Source: Pseudoxanthomonas suwonensis
GTDB lineage: Bacteria; Pseudomonadota; Gammaproteobacteria; Xanthomonadales; Xanthomonadaceae
NCBI RefSeq assembly: GCF_010093235.1
Contig: NZ_PDWP01000003.1
Location: 62,001-126,000, forward strand
Length of the DNA: 64,000 nt
Direction: 5' to 3'
In this document: positions 33,006-45,291 of the stretch, in pieces
Layout of the letters: each line of letters opens with the position of its first letter
How positions within the stretch are numbered: position 1 is the stretch's first letter
Position numbers and translations under genes: made by a program
Notes under the pieces: generated by a model
What the model was told of the DNA's origin: nothing
The model's database searches: none
Seen by the model: the letters and a program-made list of their open reading frames with translations, nothing else

Positions 33006-33812
33006 TCAGCGGGCCTCCGGAGCCCCCGAACGGCGCGCCAGCTTGCGCTCGGCGACCTTCTGCCCGGCCTCGTGCTCGCGCGCCGCGCGCACCATTTCGC
33101 CCAGCCATCCGGCCAGCGCTTCGGTATAGGCCAGCTGTTCCGGCTTGCCGGAAAAGGCGTGGTCGGCGCCGGCGATGAGACGCCTGGTCAGCGAGCGCAC
33201 GCTGGAAAAGGCGGCCGCGTAGTTCTCCCCGACCCTGTGCGGGACGGTCTCGTCGTGTTCGGCCTCCACCAGCAGCACGTCGCCCTGGAAGCGGTGGCAG
33301 GCGCGCAGGGCACGGTTCTCCTCCCACGCCACCGGGCGGCGGCGGAAGGCGGGCAGGTCGGGGTCCGCATGCAGCTGCCGCTTGGGCAGCTCCCAGCCCT
33401 CGTCCTTGTAGATTGCCGGAGAGCGCAGGGCCAGCCAGCGCACCGGGCGCAGTTCCGTCAGCAGGGCCGACAGGTAGCCGCCGTAACTGATGCCAACCAC
33501 GGCGATGGCCGAGGCATCGACGTCGGGACGCGCCGCGAACCAGTCGTAGGCCGCGACCAGGTCGGCCAGGTTCTGCGGACGGCTGACCGTCTCCCACTGC
33601 GCGGCGGTTTCCTCGTGGCCGCGCAGATCGAAGGTCAGGCAGACGCAGCCGATGCCGGCGATGCGACGCGCGCGTCCCAGGTCGTGGTCCTGGCTGCCGC
33701 CCCAGCCATGCACGAACAGCACGCCGGGCAACGCCGGCGGCGGCGAGAGGACGGTGCCGCGGACGACCTCGTCGTCGACCCTGATGTCGACCGGGTCAAG
33801 GCGTATTTCCAT
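33006..33812 (-). CDS. Alpha/beta hydrolase
   Basis: A 268-residue cytoplasmic hydrolase. Oxyanion region [18 protein letters not shown], nucleophile elbow [11 protein letters not shown] (Ser), the acid in [15 protein letters not shown] and the His in [14 protein letters not shown] form a full triad. It resembles acyl-peptide hydrolase or dienelactone-hydrolase-like esterases; the substrate is unknown. Its start lies 17 bp inside the end of the DUF3182 gene upstream, so the two are coupled. Confidence 0.9.
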   Translation of the reverse strand: MEIRLDPVDIRVDDEVVRGTVLSPPPALPGVLFVHGWGGSQDHDLGRARRIAGIGCVCLTFDLRGHEETAAQWETVSRPQNLADLVAAYDWFAARPDVDASAIAVVGISYGGYLSALLTELRPVRWLALRSPAIYKDEGWELPKRQLHADPDLPAFRRRPVAWEENRALRACHRFQGDVLLVEAEHDETVPHRVGENYAAAFSSVRSLTRRLIAGADHAFSGKPEQLAYTEALAGWLGEMVRAAREHEAGQKVAERKLARRSGAPEAR

Positions 33813-34920
33813 GCAGGACAGCGTACTTCAGCACCGGTCCACGGGGCGCGAGCGGATCGTGAAAGTGCACCTGCGCGGCCGGAGGCGGCTGGTGCGCCGG
33901 ATCGTGGCTCTCGTGGCAGGAGGCGCCCAGCGCGCCGGCCGGCCGGCGCGGGGACAGGAATGCCTCCAGCGCGACGACCTCCGCCGGCGACGCCCCGCCC
34001 AGCCGCCAGGACTGTTCCAGCACGCCGCAGCGCCATCGGCCCTGGGCATCGCGTCCGGCGATGACGTCGTAGTTGCGGCGCGATGCGAAGAACCCCGGGT
34101 GGACGGACTCCACCGCGGCGTCATAGCGCCGCGCGCAGTCCAGCGCCTGCCGCTGCAGCGGGTCGGTCGCCAGGGGCTCCAGCGCGGCGTAGTCGCCGGC
34201 GACCACGTGCAGGCGCGATCCGGCGTAGACCTCCAGGCCCTCGCGGTCGAGTGCCTGTTCCTGGGTGCCGAGGTAGGACAGCACCAGCCCGGCGATGCGG
34301 ACCTGGCCGACGCTGCAGGTGGTGGCGTCGGACAGGTCCTGCTCGAGCACCATGCCGTGCTCCTGCAGCTGTAGCCGGTCCTGGGCCGCCACCGCCGCAT
34401 CCAGGGCTTGCGGGTCGCCCACGCGCAGCTGCCCGCAGCCGCCGCGCGCCTGTGCCGGCTTGAGCCTGATCATGCCGCCGCGGGCGAGAAGTTCGCGGCC
34501 GGCGGTCCCTGCCGAATCCGGGCAGAACACGCTGAAGCCGTCCAGCACCACCGGGCGCAGCCGATCGCCCAGCTCCGGGCGCCAGCCCTCGGGCACCGAG
34601 GCGCAGTCGCGCGGCAGGCCGTGGGTGATGACCTTGCTGGCCACGAAGGCATGCGGGACCACGCCGCCGAACAGGTCTTCCTCCCCGGCGATCCCCAGGC
34701 GCGCGGCCTGGCCCGAGGTCAGGGTGTCGTCGGGCACGAAGTAGGGGCGCAGCGTTGGCGGCCGGGCCGGATCGAATTCACCCGCGTAGTCCCAGCCGGC
34801 CAGCTCGGCCACGCGGCGTGCGACCCAGGCCTGCGAGGCACGCTCGTGGTCGCTGCGCGGGAGTCCGCTGGTGCAGACCGTGACCACAGCGCGCCGCGAC
34901 CTGTTGATGGGGGAGGGCAT
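33796..34920 (-). CDS. DUF3182 family ATP-grasp-like protein
   Basis: A 374-residue protein, likely DUF3182, sometimes labelled biotin carboxylase-like. [23 protein letters not shown] opens it; [36 protein letters not shown] and the C-terminal [28 protein letters not shown] have the character of an ATP-grasp domain. Substrate is unknown. Near its stop it overlaps a hydrolase by 17 bp. I cannot map the catalytic residues with certainty; family assignment is moderate. It starts downstream of the aglA terminator region. Confidence 0.65.
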   Translation of the reverse strand: MPSPINRSRRAVVTVCTSGLPRSDHERASQAWVARRVAELAGWDYAGEFDPARPPTLRPYFVPDDTLTSGQAARLGIAGEEDLFGGVVPHAFVASKVITHGLPRDCASVPEGWRPELGDRLRPVVLDGFSVFCPDSAGTAGRELLARGGMIRLKPAQARGGCGQLRVGDPQALDAAVAAQDRLQLQEHGMVLEQDLSDATTCSVGQVRIAGLVLSYLGTQEQALDREGLEVYAGSRLHVVAGDYAALEPLATDPLQRQALDCARRYDAAVESVHPGFFASRRNYDVIAGRDAQGRWRCGVLEQSWRLGGASPAEVVALEAFLSPRRPAGALGASCHESHDPAHQPPPAAQVHFHDPLAPRGPVLKYAVLHGNTP

Positions 34921-35184
34921 GGCCGGGCTCTCCGCGGAAGTCACGGGGGCACGCTGCGGCCTGGGCGGTGAAACGGGTGCGAAGGATCCGCGCTCCAGGG
35001 CAGCGGCCCGGGACTTGTCTGCACGGCTGTGCTTCGCGTCACTTTCCGCGGCACGGAGAAGGCCATGCCGCATCCGGGGGCGATGACGCCCGGTGGCGGA
35101 GGAAGACTCCGGATGTGCCTTGCCTGCCGGGCTGCGAAGGGGTCGCCCGGCCTTCCTGCCCAGGCCCGGACCCCGACGGGCATG
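34921..35184. other. Intergenic region between DUF3182 and aglA terminator
   Basis: About 260 bp upstream of the DUF3182 gene on the minus strand. It must hold its promoter, but I see no clear -35/-10 pair or operator, and no small gene on either strand. Confidence 0.5.
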
Positions 35185-35214
35185 AAAAAGCCGGGGCATC
35201 CGTGATGCCCCGGC
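35185..35214 (-). terminator. Intrinsic terminator of the aglA transcript
   Basis: On the minus strand GCCGGGGCATC-acg-GATGCCCCGGC, an 11-bp perfect stem, then five T. It is 23 bp past the aglA stop and ends the GH97-aglA transcript. Confidence 0.93.
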
Positions 35215-35237
35215 CCACTGCGGCTGCTGGGAGGGAG

Positions 35238-36851
<1,614 letters not shown>

Positions 36852-37030
36852 ACGGGAACCATTACGGTTGGGATGCCGCGCTGGCTTGCGCGGCGGGGTG
36901 GAGGACCGGCGGCCGTGCAACCCCTCGCACGTTGCCGCCGTCGAACCGGTCGCGGCAGGCATCTGCCCCGCCGCGCCGCTTTCATCGGCCGCCGCTATGG
37001 TAGTGGCGGCCCTTCGCGCCCGAGCCGGGG

Positions 37031-37044
37031 CGCATACGTATTCA
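37031..37044. promoter_or_regulatory. LacI-type operator before aglA
   Basis: CGCATACGTATTCA, built on ATACGTAT with flanking symmetry. It matches 41994-42009 closely (TGAATACGTATGCA). It lies between the GH97 stop and aglA, about 180 bp before the aglA ATG. It is the likely target of the LacI regulator at 45292. Confidence 0.6.
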
Positions 37045-37056
37045 TCGCAAACGCCT

Positions 37057-39123
37057 TCAGAGCGGCACGAAACGCACGGCCTGGCCGCCGCCGCGACCGA
37101 GGCGCAGCTCGAGCACGTCGCCGGCCCCGACCTCGCGGGTCTCGTGCACGAACGCCGCCGCGTTGCGCTCCCAGTCGGCGCCATCGCCGTCGCGGTAGAT
37201 CTCCGCGCGGTAGCGGCGGCCGGCATCGAGGAAGGACAGCGGTGCCTGCAGTACGCGCGGGGTGTCGTCGCCGACCGCGCCGAGGAACCACTCCTCGCCG
37301 CCGCGCGCCTTGCGTGCCAGCACCGCGTACTCGCCGACCGAACCGTCGACCATGCGGCTTTCCTCCCAGTCCACCGCCACGTCGCGGATGAACTTCAGCG
37401 CCTGCGGCTGCTTCGCGTAATGCTCGGGCAGGTCGGCGACCATCTGCACCGGGCTGTACAGGACCACGTACAGCGCCAGCTGCTTGGCCAGGGTGCTGCG
37501 CAGCTTCTGGCCGTTGCGGCCGACCAGGCTGACGATGCCCGGGGTGAAGTCCATCGGCCCGGCCAGCATGCGGGTGAACACCAGGGTGGCCTCGTGCTCC
37601 GGCGGATTCGGCGGATCGGCCCAGGCGGCGAACTCCATGCCGCGCGCACCCTCGCGCGAGACCCAGTTCGGGTACGTGCGGCGCAGGCCGGTGTCCTTGA
37701 TCGGCTCGTGCGCGTTGACCGCGATCTTCCGCTTCGCCGCGGCCTGGACCACGCGCAGGTGGTGGTTGCTCATCCACTGGCCCTCGTGCCACTCGCGCAC
37801 CACCGGGCCGCCGGGCTGGTCCTGGCGCTGGATGTCGCCGGCGTCGCAGACGTACCCGGTCTTGACCACGTCCACGCCGTTGCGCGCGTACAGGTCGAAG
37901 GCCGCCTCCAGCTGGCGCTCGTAATGGCTGACAGCGCAGGCGGTCTCGTGGTGGCCGATCAGGTGCACGCCCTTGCCGGCGGCGTACCTGGCCAGTTTCG
38001 GCAGGTCGAAGTCCGGGGTGGAGCGGGTGAAGTCGAAGCCCCAGCCGTTGGCGAACCAGTTGCCGTCCCAGCCCGGGTTCCAGCCTTCCACCAGCACGCC
38101 GCAGAAGCCGTTCTTCGCGGCGAAGTCGATGTAGCGGCGGGTATTGGCGGTGGTCGCGCCGTGCTTGGGGCCGGTGCCCCAGGTCTCCTTCTCCAGGTGC
38201 AGCGACCACCACACGCCCACGTACTTGGCCGGCTTGAACCAGCTGACGTCGCCGATGGCGTTGGGCTCGTTGAGGTTGAGGATCAGGCTGGACTCGACCA
38301 GGTCGCCGGCGCGCTCGCCGACCTGGATCGTGCGCCACGGAGTGGCGAACGGGGTGGTACGGTTCACCGCGCCGCCCTCGCTGGAAGGCGTGAGCGCCGC
38401 GCGCAGCACGTTGGCGTCGCCACGGGCCAGGTTCATGCCGGCGTAGTCGACCAGCGCCGCCTCGTGGATGGAGACATGCAGGCCGTCGCCGGTGCGCAGG
38501 GTCAGCGGCGTCTGCGCGGTGCCGATCTCGCGCAGCGGGGTGCGCGAATACAGGTATTCCTCGCGGTTCCACTCGAACGCCGGGATCCACCAGGCGGTGG
38601 TGTCGTCCGCATCGGCCAGGGCGAACTCGGTCAGCTCCTGGCGGATGCGCACCTGGCGCGGGGCCGGCTCGGCCGGGAACTCGTAGCGGAAGCCGACGCC
38701 GTCGTCGTACACGCGGAACACCACGTCGATCCGGCGCGGGGCCTCGCCGGGGGTGGCCGGGCGCTCGGCGAAGCGCGCGCGCAGCTCGTTGTAGTGGTTG
38801 CGGGTCAGGCGGCGCTCGCCCCAGGGCTGCTCCCAGGTCTCGTCGAAGCTGCGGCTGGAGTGGTCTATCAGCTCCAGGTTGCGCTCCAGGCGGCCATCAC
38901 CCAGCAGGAAACCCAGGCGCGAGGAGGCGATCACCGGCTGGCCGTTGCGCTCGACCCGGTAGGCGAGGCGGTCCTCGTGCTGGGCCTCGATCGTCACCGC
39001 CAGTACCTGGCCGGGGGATTCGATCCGTGCAAGGTCGCGGGCATGGACGGGAAGGGCGGCGGCTGCAAGGACTAGCAGGGCGAGCAGGGTGCCGGGGCGG
39101 CGTGGTGGGCGTCGTGCGGACAT
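37057..39123 (-). CDS. Glycoside hydrolase family 97 alpha-glucosidase (SusB-like)
   Basis: A 688-residue GH97 enzyme with signal peptide (MSARRPPRRPGTLLALLVLAAA, cleavage near VHA-RDL). An N-terminal beta-sandwich (30-270), a (beta/alpha)8 barrel and a C-terminal domain follow. GHHETACAVSHYE, NAHEPIKDTGLRRTYPNW and GARGMEFAA carry the three Glu of the inverting SusB-type enzymes; the retaining-type Asp is absent. It should release glucose from maltodextrins in the periplasm. It overlaps nothing and lies 5 bp after pulA, so it is the second gene of the pulA-GH97 transcript, continuing to aglA. Confidence 0.95.
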   Translation of the reverse strand: MSARRPPRRPGTLLALLVLAAAALPVHARDLARIESPGQVLAVTIEAQHEDRLAYRVERNGQPVIASSRLGFLLGDGRLERNLELIDHSSRSFDETWEQPWGERRLTRNHYNELRARFAERPATPGEAPRRIDVVFRVYDDGVGFRYEFPAEPAPRQVRIRQELTEFALADADDTTAWWIPAFEWNREEYLYSRTPLREIGTAQTPLTLRTGDGLHVSIHEAALVDYAGMNLARGDANVLRAALTPSSEGGAVNRTTPFATPWRTIQVGERAGDLVESSLILNLNEPNAIGDVSWFKPAKYVGVWWSLHLEKETWGTGPKHGATTANTRRYIDFAAKNGFCGVLVEGWNPGWDGNWFANGWGFDFTRSTPDFDLPKLARYAAGKGVHLIGHHETACAVSHYERQLEAAFDLYARNGVDVVKTGYVCDAGDIQRQDQPGGPVVREWHEGQWMSNHHLRVVQAAAKRKIAVNAHEPIKDTGLRRTYPNWVSREGARGMEFAAWADPPNPPEHEATLVFTRMLAGPMDFTPGIVSLVGRNGQKLRSTLAKQLALYVVLYSPVQMVADLPEHYAKQPQALKFIRDVAVDWEESRMVDGSVGEYAVLARKARGGEEWFLGAVGDDTPRVLQAPLSFLDAGRRYRAEIYRDGDGADWERNAAAFVHETREVGAGDVLELRLGRGGGQAVRFVPL

Positions 39124-39128
39124 GGGGA

Positions 39129-41897
39129 TTACTCCAGGACGTAGACGAGGACGGTGCGCGGCGGCACGGTGAAGCGGCCGCGGGCGGGTTCATGGCGTGC
39201 TTCGCGCACGCGTGGATCGGCGGCGTGCGGGCCGCGCTGCAGCGGATGCGGGCGCCAGCGCTGGCCGCGCAGCTGCGGCAGTTCCAGCTGCTGTGCCTGC
39301 GGCGAGGCGTTGAGCAGGTAGAGGATCCCGTCGAAGCCGGCGCCCGGATGGCCGCGGCCATCGAGCAGGCCGGCGATCACCAGCGGGTTCTGGCCGGGGC
39401 CGCTGTTGGGGAAGCTGAGCCGGCGCGAGACCTCTTCCGTGGTACGCAGGCGGAACAGGCTGGAACTGGCGCGGATCGCCAGCAGCTCGCGCAGCGCGGC
39501 GCGGGCGAAGGCGATGTCTTCCGGTGCCGGGCGCAGCGCCGGATCGGCCAGGCGTGGCCCGATCCACGGCCAGTCACCCTCGTTGCCGCTGGCCGGAGGC
39601 AGGCCGCTGCCGAAGTAGTTGTCCTGGCCGCTCCAGTCGATGCGGTTGAACCAGTCGCCGGAGTCGTAGCTGTTGCGGTCCATGGACTTGGAGCGCAACA
39701 GGTCGATGCCGGCGTGGTAGTAGGCCACGCCCTGGCTGAGCGCCGTGGTGGCCATGCCCAGCACCTGCACGCGCGCGCGGTCGTGGGCCGGCGTGCCCGC
39801 GGGCAGGCGGTAGGCATTGAGGTCGTACAGCGTCTCGTTGTCGTGGTTCTCGACGTAGTTGACGACCTCGCCGGGCGCATGGGCGTAGCCGGCCGGCTGG
39901 CCGTTGTAGTCCACGGCGTGCAGCGGACGCGGACCATCGACGGTATCGAGCACGTAGTCGCGCAGGGTGCCGGCCAGGCCGGCACGGACGAGGTCGGCCG
40001 CGCGCAGCAGGGCGGCACGGGCCCCGGCCGGATCGTCGCCGGTGGTGAGTTCGTTGGCCGCGTAGCCCAGGCCGTTGAGCCAGCCCTGGCGCGCGACCTT
40101 GTCAGCGCCGCTGTCGCCCGGACCACCACCGCGCAGCGCATCGCGGCCGCGGTCGCTAAAGGTGCCGATGCCGCTGCCGCCCAGGGACAGCTGCGAGGCC
40201 TGGACGAAGCGGGCGCCATCGGCCACCTCGCCGAAGTTCCAGCCTTCGCCGATGAGCGGCACGTGGCGGCCGGCGCCAGTGTCGACCCGCTGCTGCAGGG
40301 CTTCCATCGCCGCGCGCGGCTGGTGGCCCATCAGGTCGAAGCGGAACGAATCGATCCGGTAATGCCGCACCCACAACCCGGCCGAGTCGATCATCAGCCG
40401 CGCCATCATCGCGTGTTCGGTGGCGGTGTTGCTGCAGCAGGTGCTGGTCTCCACCGCGCCGCTGGCGTCGAGCCGGTGGTAGTAGCCGGGGACGATGCGG
40501 TCCAGCACCGAACCGCGGTCCTGGCCGGCGGCGAAGGTGTGGTTGTAGACCACGTCCATGCCCACGCGCAGGCCCAGGGCGTGCAGGGCCATGACCATGG
40601 CCCGGAACTCGCGGATGCGCACGGCGCCGTCGGACGGGTCGGTGGCGTAGCTGCCCTCCGGGGCGTTGAAGTGGAACGGGTCGTAGCCCCAGTTGAAGCA
40701 GTCACGCGCGGCTTCGGCCATCACCGCGGCCTGCTGCAGCGGGCTGTCCGCCGGTGCATCGGGTAGCTGCGGGGTGGTGCAGCCGGCTTCGGGCACGGAG
40801 GCGAAGTCGTACACCGGCAGCAGGTGCACGTCGGTCAGGCCGGCCCGGGCCAGGGCGCGCAGGTGGGACATGCCTGCGCTGCCGCCGGCGGTGAAGGCCA
40901 GGTAGCGGCCACGCAGCGCTTCGGGCACGGTGGCGTCGCCGATGGAGAAGTCGCGCACGTGCAGCTCGTACACCGACATGTCCACCTGCGCCTCCAGCGC
41001 CGGCGGACGCGGGGCGTCGTCCCAGCCGGCCGGCTTGAGCGCCGGATCGTCCAGGTCGGCGACGTAGCTGCGGCGGGAGTCGGTGCCGAGGCTGAGCGAA
41101 TAGGGATCCGTGACGCGGTTGCGCACCAGTCCGGTGCCCGGCACGTGCACGTCCACCAGCCAGGTGTAATAGCTGCCGCGCAGGTCTTCCGGCAGCTCCG
41201 CGGTCCACATTCCGGTGTCGGCATCGCGCTCGGCTGGCACGCGGCGGGTCGCCGGGCCCTGGTCGTCGGCATGCAGGCACAGCGAGGCCTCGCGTGCGGT
41301 TGGCGCCCATACGGAGAAGCGGGTGCCATCCAGCGAGGGATACGCGCCGGGCATCGGTGCATCGACCGCGGCGGCATACAGGTCATCGAGGGCGCCGGGC
41401 AGCTGGGTCCTGGTCGCCTCCAGCACACGGCCGCGCGCATCCTCGCGCACCAGCAGCAGGGCCTGGCGGTGCAGGGTGCGCAGGTCGGCGTCGTCCAGGC
41501 CGATGGCGAGGGTGGCGCCGGCCGCGACATGGCGGAAGCGCTGCACGACCTCGTCGGCCAGCTGTGCTGAAGGGGTCAGCCCGATCGCCCGCGCGCCGCC
41601 GCGTACGCGCTGGCCGGGCTTGGCCACGGGCAGGGTGTCGCCGGCATAGAGGCGGTAGCGGCCATCGGCCGGTGCCCCCGGCCAGCGCAGGGTATGGCGG
41701 TCCAGCCAGATCGCGCGTGCTTCGGGATGGGGGCCGGCATCAGCGGCCAGGACCACGGCATCGCCGGCATCGCATGCGGCGGTCGGCAGCACGGCCGCGT
41801 GCGACGGCAGGGCGGCAAGCGGCAGGGCACAGCCGCTGGCCGCTCCTAGTGCATGGAACATGGCGCGTATGGCGCGCCGGCGCAGGCTTTGTCGCAT
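39129..41897 (-). CDS. pulA: Pullulanase-type alpha-1,6-glucosidase (GH13)
   Basis: A 922-residue exported debranching enzyme: signal sequence (first 30 residues, [15 protein letters not shown]), N-terminal beta domains with a CBM48-like module (about 185-260), a GH13_13 barrel and C-terminal domain. VVYNHTF, D521 ([13 protein letters not shown]), E551 (IGEGWNFGE) and D686 ([11 protein letters not shown]) form the catalytic set. It cuts alpha-1,6 branches in pullulan and amylopectin fragments. Cys23 within ASGC could be a lipobox. First gene of a minus-strand operon, divergent from the MFS gene. Confidence 0.94.
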   Translation of the reverse strand: MRQSLRRRAIRAMFHALGAASGCALPLAALPSHAAVLPTAACDAGDAVVLAADAGPHPEARAIWLDRHTLRWPGAPADGRYRLYAGDTLPVAKPGQRVRGGARAIGLTPSAQLADEVVQRFRHVAAGATLAIGLDDADLRTLHRQALLLVREDARGRVLEATRTQLPGALDDLYAAAVDAPMPGAYPSLDGTRFSVWAPTAREASLCLHADDQGPATRRVPAERDADTGMWTAELPEDLRGSYYTWLVDVHVPGTGLVRNRVTDPYSLSLGTDSRRSYVADLDDPALKPAGWDDAPRPPALEAQVDMSVYELHVRDFSIGDATVPEALRGRYLAFTAGGSAGMSHLRALARAGLTDVHLLPVYDFASVPEAGCTTPQLPDAPADSPLQQAAVMAEAARDCFNWGYDPFHFNAPEGSYATDPSDGAVRIREFRAMVMALHALGLRVGMDVVYNHTFAAGQDRGSVLDRIVPGYYHRLDASGAVETSTCCSNTATEHAMMARLMIDSAGLWVRHYRIDSFRFDLMGHQPRAAMEALQQRVDTGAGRHVPLIGEGWNFGEVADGARFVQASQLSLGGSGIGTFSDRGRDALRGGGPGDSGADKVARQGWLNGLGYAANELTTGDDPAGARAALLRAADLVRAGLAGTLRDYVLDTVDGPRPLHAVDYNGQPAGYAHAPGEVVNYVENHDNETLYDLNAYRLPAGTPAHDRARVQVLGMATTALSQGVAYYHAGIDLLRSKSMDRNSYDSGDWFNRIDWSGQDNYFGSGLPPASGNEGDWPWIGPRLADPALRPAPEDIAFARAALRELLAIRASSSLFRLRTTEEVSRRLSFPNSGPGQNPLVIAGLLDGRGHPGAGFDGILYLLNASPQAQQLELPQLRGQRWRPHPLQRGPHAADPRVREARHEPARGRFTVPPRTVLVYVLE

Positions 41898-41993
41898 CGT
41901 CCCTCCCAGAACGCTCCACGCCTGCGGCAGCGGGCCGCGGCGCGAGGGGCCGAACTATTCCACGGGTGCAGTGCAGCATGGGCGGACATGCCG

Positions 41994-42009
41994 ATGAATA
42001 CGTATGCAT
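41994..42009. promoter_or_regulatory. LacI-type operator in the pulA/MFS divergent region
   Basis: ATGAATACGTATGCAT is a 16-bp palindrome with one mismatched pair. It lies 97 bp before the pulA start and 97 bp before the MFS start, so it can control both directions. The core equals the site at 37031-37044. Confidence 0.7.
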
Positions 42010-42105
42010 GTGCTGTGCGTCGCGTGCGGCCGCCGCCTACCATGCCGGCAGCACCGCCGCCCGGCGGCGTGGAACACGACGATTCCCGGAGGGGGGGACC
42101 GCTTG

Positions 42106-43587
42106 ATGGAACGCAAACCTCGCCTGTCGTTCTGGCAGATCTGGAACATGTGCTTCGGCTTCCTGGGAATCCAGTTCGGCCTGGCCCTGCAGAACGCCAA
42201 TGCCAGCCGCATCTTCCAGACGCTGGGTGCGGACATGGACCAGGTGCCCGGACTGTGGATCGCCGCGCCATTGACCGGCCTGCTGGTGCAGCCGGTGGTG
42301 GGCTACCTCTCCGACCGCACCTGGACCGGCCTGGGGCGTCGCCGCCCGTACTTCCTGGTCGGTGCCGTGCTGGCGACCCTGGCCCTGCTGGTGATGCCGA
42401 ACTCGCCGACGCTGTGGATCGCCGCGGGCACGCTGTGGATCCTGGACGCATCGATCAACATCTCGATGGAGCCGTTCCGCGCCTTCGTCGGTGACCAGCT
42501 GCCGGCTTCGCAGCGGCCGGCGGGATTCGCGATGCAGAGCTTCTTCATCGGCGTCGGCTCGGTGATCGCCAGCCTGTTGCCCTGGCTGCTGACCCGGTTC
42601 GGCGTGGCCAACACCGCCCACGCCGGCGAGGTGCCGGACACCGTGCGCTACGCGTTCTACATCGGCGGCGCAGTGCTGTTGTGCGCCATCGGCTGGACCG
42701 TTTTGCGTACCCGCGAATACTCGCCGGAGGCGCTGGCCCGGTTCGAGCAGGCCGAGCCGACGCCGGCCCGGCCCACGCCGGCAGTGGCGATGCCCGGGCC
42801 GGGACCGGCGCTGGGCTGGCTGGTGGCGGGCCTCGCGCTGGCGGTGGTGATCGCCATGCGCGGCTGGGACCGCATGCTCTACGTGCTGGCCGGCATGGCC
42901 GCCGCCTACGGCCTGCTCCTGCTGCTGGCGCGGGTGTTGCCGGCCGGTGGCATGCTGCCGACCATCGCCGGCGACCTGCGCGCCATGCCCCTGGCCATGC
43001 GCCGCCTGGCGGTGGTCCAGTTCTTTTCCTGGTTCGCCCTGTTCGCGATGTGGATCTACACCACCGCGGCGGTGGCCGGAAGCCACTTTGGCAGCAGCGA
43101 CCCGACCTCGGCCGCCTACAACGAGGGCGCCAACTGGGTCGGCGTGTTGTTTGCCGCCTACAACGGCTTTGCTGCCCTGGCAGCGGTGGCCATTCCGTGG
43201 ATGGTGCGCCGGCTGGGCGTGCGCGCCAGCCACGTGGTCAACCTGTGCCTGGGCGCGGCCGGTTTCCTTTCCTTCCTGCTGATCGGCGACCCGCACTGGC
43301 TGTTGCTGTCGATGGTCGGCGTGGGCGTCGCCTGGGCTTCGATCCTCTCGCTGCCGTACGTGATGCTGTCCGACAACCTGCCGATCGCCAAGATGGGGAC
43401 CTACATGGGGCTGTTCAATTTCTTCATCGTCATCCCGCAGCTGGTCGCGGCCAGCCTGCTGGGCTTCCTGCTGCGTGCGCTGTTCGGCGGCCAGCCGCTG
43501 TGGGCCCTGGCCCTGGGCGGCGCCAGCCTGCTGGTGGCGGCGGCCTGCGTGTTCGCGGTGCCGCGTCCGGCGGAGGCCCGCGCATGA
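42106..43587 (+). CDS. MFS sugar transporter (maltose/maltodextrin type)
   Basis: A 493-residue, 12-helix transporter of the SLC45/MalY-like MFS group. The signature RTWTGLGRRRPY follows helix 2 (RxGRR motif) and the N-terminus LSFWQIWNMCFGFLGIQFGLALQNANASRIF is typical of bacterial maltose and plant sucrose carriers. With amylase and glucosidases around it, maltose or maltotriose is the likely cargo. A GGAGGGGGG ribosome site is 12 bp upstream. Its stop overlaps the amylase ATG. Confidence 0.92.
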   Translation: MERKPRLSFWQIWNMCFGFLGIQFGLALQNANASRIFQTLGADMDQVPGLWIAAPLTGLLVQPVVGYLSDRTWTGLGRRRPYFLVGAVLATLALLVMPNSPTLWIAAGTLWILDASINISMEPFRAFVGDQLPASQRPAGFAMQSFFIGVGSVIASLLPWLLTRFGVANTAHAGEVPDTVRYAFYIGGAVLLCAIGWTVLRTREYSPEALARFEQAEPTPARPTPAVAMPGPGPALGWLVAGLALAVVIAMRGWDRMLYVLAGMAAAYGLLLLLARVLPAGGMLPTIAGDLRAMPLAMRRLAVVQFFSWFALFAMWIYTTAAVAGSHFGSSDPTSAAYNEGANWVGVLFAAYNGFAALAAVAIPWMVRRLGVRASHVVNLCLGAAGFLSFLLIGDPHWLLLSMVGVGVAWASILSLPYVMLSDNLPIAKMGTYMGLFNFFIVIPQLVAASLLGFLLRALFGGQPLWALALGGASLLVAAACVFAVPRPAEARA

Positions 43588-45239
43588 GCCGCGTCCTGCG
43601 CAAGTCCCTGCTCGGTGCCGCGCTGGCGCTGGCCGCCGCGCCGGCCTTCGCCCAGTCCATCTACGGCACCCGCGAACCGTTCGCCAGCGAGGCGGTGTAC
43701 TTCGTGATGACCGATCGCTTCGTCAACGGCGATCCGGCCAACGACCACCGCGACCAGGGCGGCGAGCACCACACCTTCGACCGGCCGCTGGAGCCCTGCG
43801 ACGGCGTGGTCGGCAACGTGGGCTACCTGGGCGGCGACTTCCGCGGCCTGCTGGACAACGCCGGCTACATCGCCGACATGGGTTTCACCGCGGTGTGGAT
43901 CACGCCGATCGTGGACAACCCGGACCAGGCCTTCACCGGCGGCGACCCGATCACCTGCGACGGCTTCCTCACCGACCAGGGCAAGACCGGCTTCCACGGC
44001 TACTGGGGCGTGAATTTCTACCGCCTGGACGAGCACCTGCCCAGCGAGGGCCTGGACTTCGCCGGCCTGACCGCCGGCCTGCGCGGCCATGGCCTGAAGA
44101 CCGTGCTGGACATCGTCGCCAACCACGGTTCGCCGGGCTGGACCATGCCGGTGCCGCAGCCGCAGTACGGCCAGATCTTCGACGCGGAAGGGCGCCTGGT
44201 GGCCGACCACCAGAACCTGCCGCCGGAGCGCCTCGATCCGGCCGGCAACCCGCTGCACGCGTTCTACAACGACAAGCCCGACCTGGCCCAGCTGGCCGAC
44301 CTCGATGCCGACAACCCGGCGGTGCTGGACTACCTGGTCGGCGCCTACCTGCAGTGGATCGGGCAGGGCGTGGATGCGCTGCGGATCGATACCATCCGCC
44401 ACCAGCCGCTGCCGTTCTGGAAGGCCTTCACCGACCGCATCCGCGAACGCCACCCGGGGATGTTCATGTTCGGCGAGGCGTTCGACTACGAGGCGGCCAG
44501 CATCGCCGAGTTCACCCGGCCGGAGAACGGCGGGGGGAGCGGGCTGGGTTTCCCGATGAAGAAGGCCATGGACGAGGTGTTCTCGCGCCAGGCCAGCGCC
44601 CGCTTCGAGCGCATGGAGCAGGCGTTGTACCTGAAGGACGGCCCGTACGCCAACCCGTACGAGCTGGCCACCTTCTACGACAACCACGACATGCCGCGCA
44701 TGGACGCCAGCGACGAGGGCTTCATCGACGCGCACAACTGGCTGTTCACCGCGCGCGGCATCCCGGTGGTCTATTACGGCTCGGAAACCGGCTTCATGCG
44801 CGGCCAGGGCGAGCACGGCGGCAACCGCGCCTACTTCGGCGTGGAGAACATCCAGGCCGCCCCCGCGCACCCGATCCACGCCAACCTGCGGCGCATCGCC
44901 AACCTGCGCAAGGCCTCGCCGGCGCTGCAGCGCGGCGTGCAGCTGAACGTGGAACTGGAAGGCGACAGCGCGGTGTTCTACCGGGTCTACGAGGATGCCG
45001 GCCAGGCGCAGACCGCCCTGGTCCTGCTCAACAAGGGCGACCGCGCACGCACCACCACGGTCAGGCGCCTGCTGCAGCCCGGACGCTGGCGCGACGGCTT
45101 CAGCGGCGAGGCATTCGAGGTCGGCCGCAAGCTGAAGGTGGAGGTGCCCGCGCACGGCGTGCGCGTGTTCCTGTTCGATGGCCCGGTCTCCCGCGCGGAC
45201 CTGCGCAAGGCCGCACTGCAGGCCACGCCGAAGCAGTAA
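43584..45239 (+). CDS. Alpha-amylase family protein (GH13), exported
   Basis: A 551-residue GH13 enzyme with signal peptide (MSRVLRKSLLGAALALAAAP, cleavage after AFA). It resembles CGTase/alpha-amylases: VYFVMTDRFVNGDPANDHR, WGVNFYRLDEH, D269 (DALRIDTIRH), E298 (MFMFGEAF) and D369 (FYDNHDMPR). It should hydrolyse starch or cyclic dextrins in the periplasm or outside. No carbohydrate-binding tail is evident. Coupled to the MFS gene by ATGA. Confidence 0.94.
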   Translation: MSRVLRKSLLGAALALAAAPAFAQSIYGTREPFASEAVYFVMTDRFVNGDPANDHRDQGGEHHTFDRPLEPCDGVVGNVGYLGGDFRGLLDNAGYIADMGFTAVWITPIVDNPDQAFTGGDPITCDGFLTDQGKTGFHGYWGVNFYRLDEHLPSEGLDFAGLTAGLRGHGLKTVLDIVANHGSPGWTMPVPQPQYGQIFDAEGRLVADHQNLPPERLDPAGNPLHAFYNDKPDLAQLADLDADNPAVLDYLVGAYLQWIGQGVDALRIDTIRHQPLPFWKAFTDRIRERHPGMFMFGEAFDYEAASIAEFTRPENGGGSGLGFPMKKAMDEVFSRQASARFERMEQALYLKDGPYANPYELATFYDNHDMPRMDASDEGFIDAHNWLFTARGIPVVYYGSETGFMRGQGEHGGNRAYFGVENIQAAPAHPIHANLRRIANLRKASPALQRGVQLNVELEGDSAVFYRVYEDAGQAQTALVLLNKGDRARTTTVRRLLQPGRWRDGFSGEAFEVGRKLKVEVPAHGVRVFLFDGPVSRADLRKAALQATPKQ

Positions 45240-45291
45240 GCGGATATCCGTTGGCGGCGCCGGTGCCAGGCGCCCGCCGGCGGGAGCGGCC

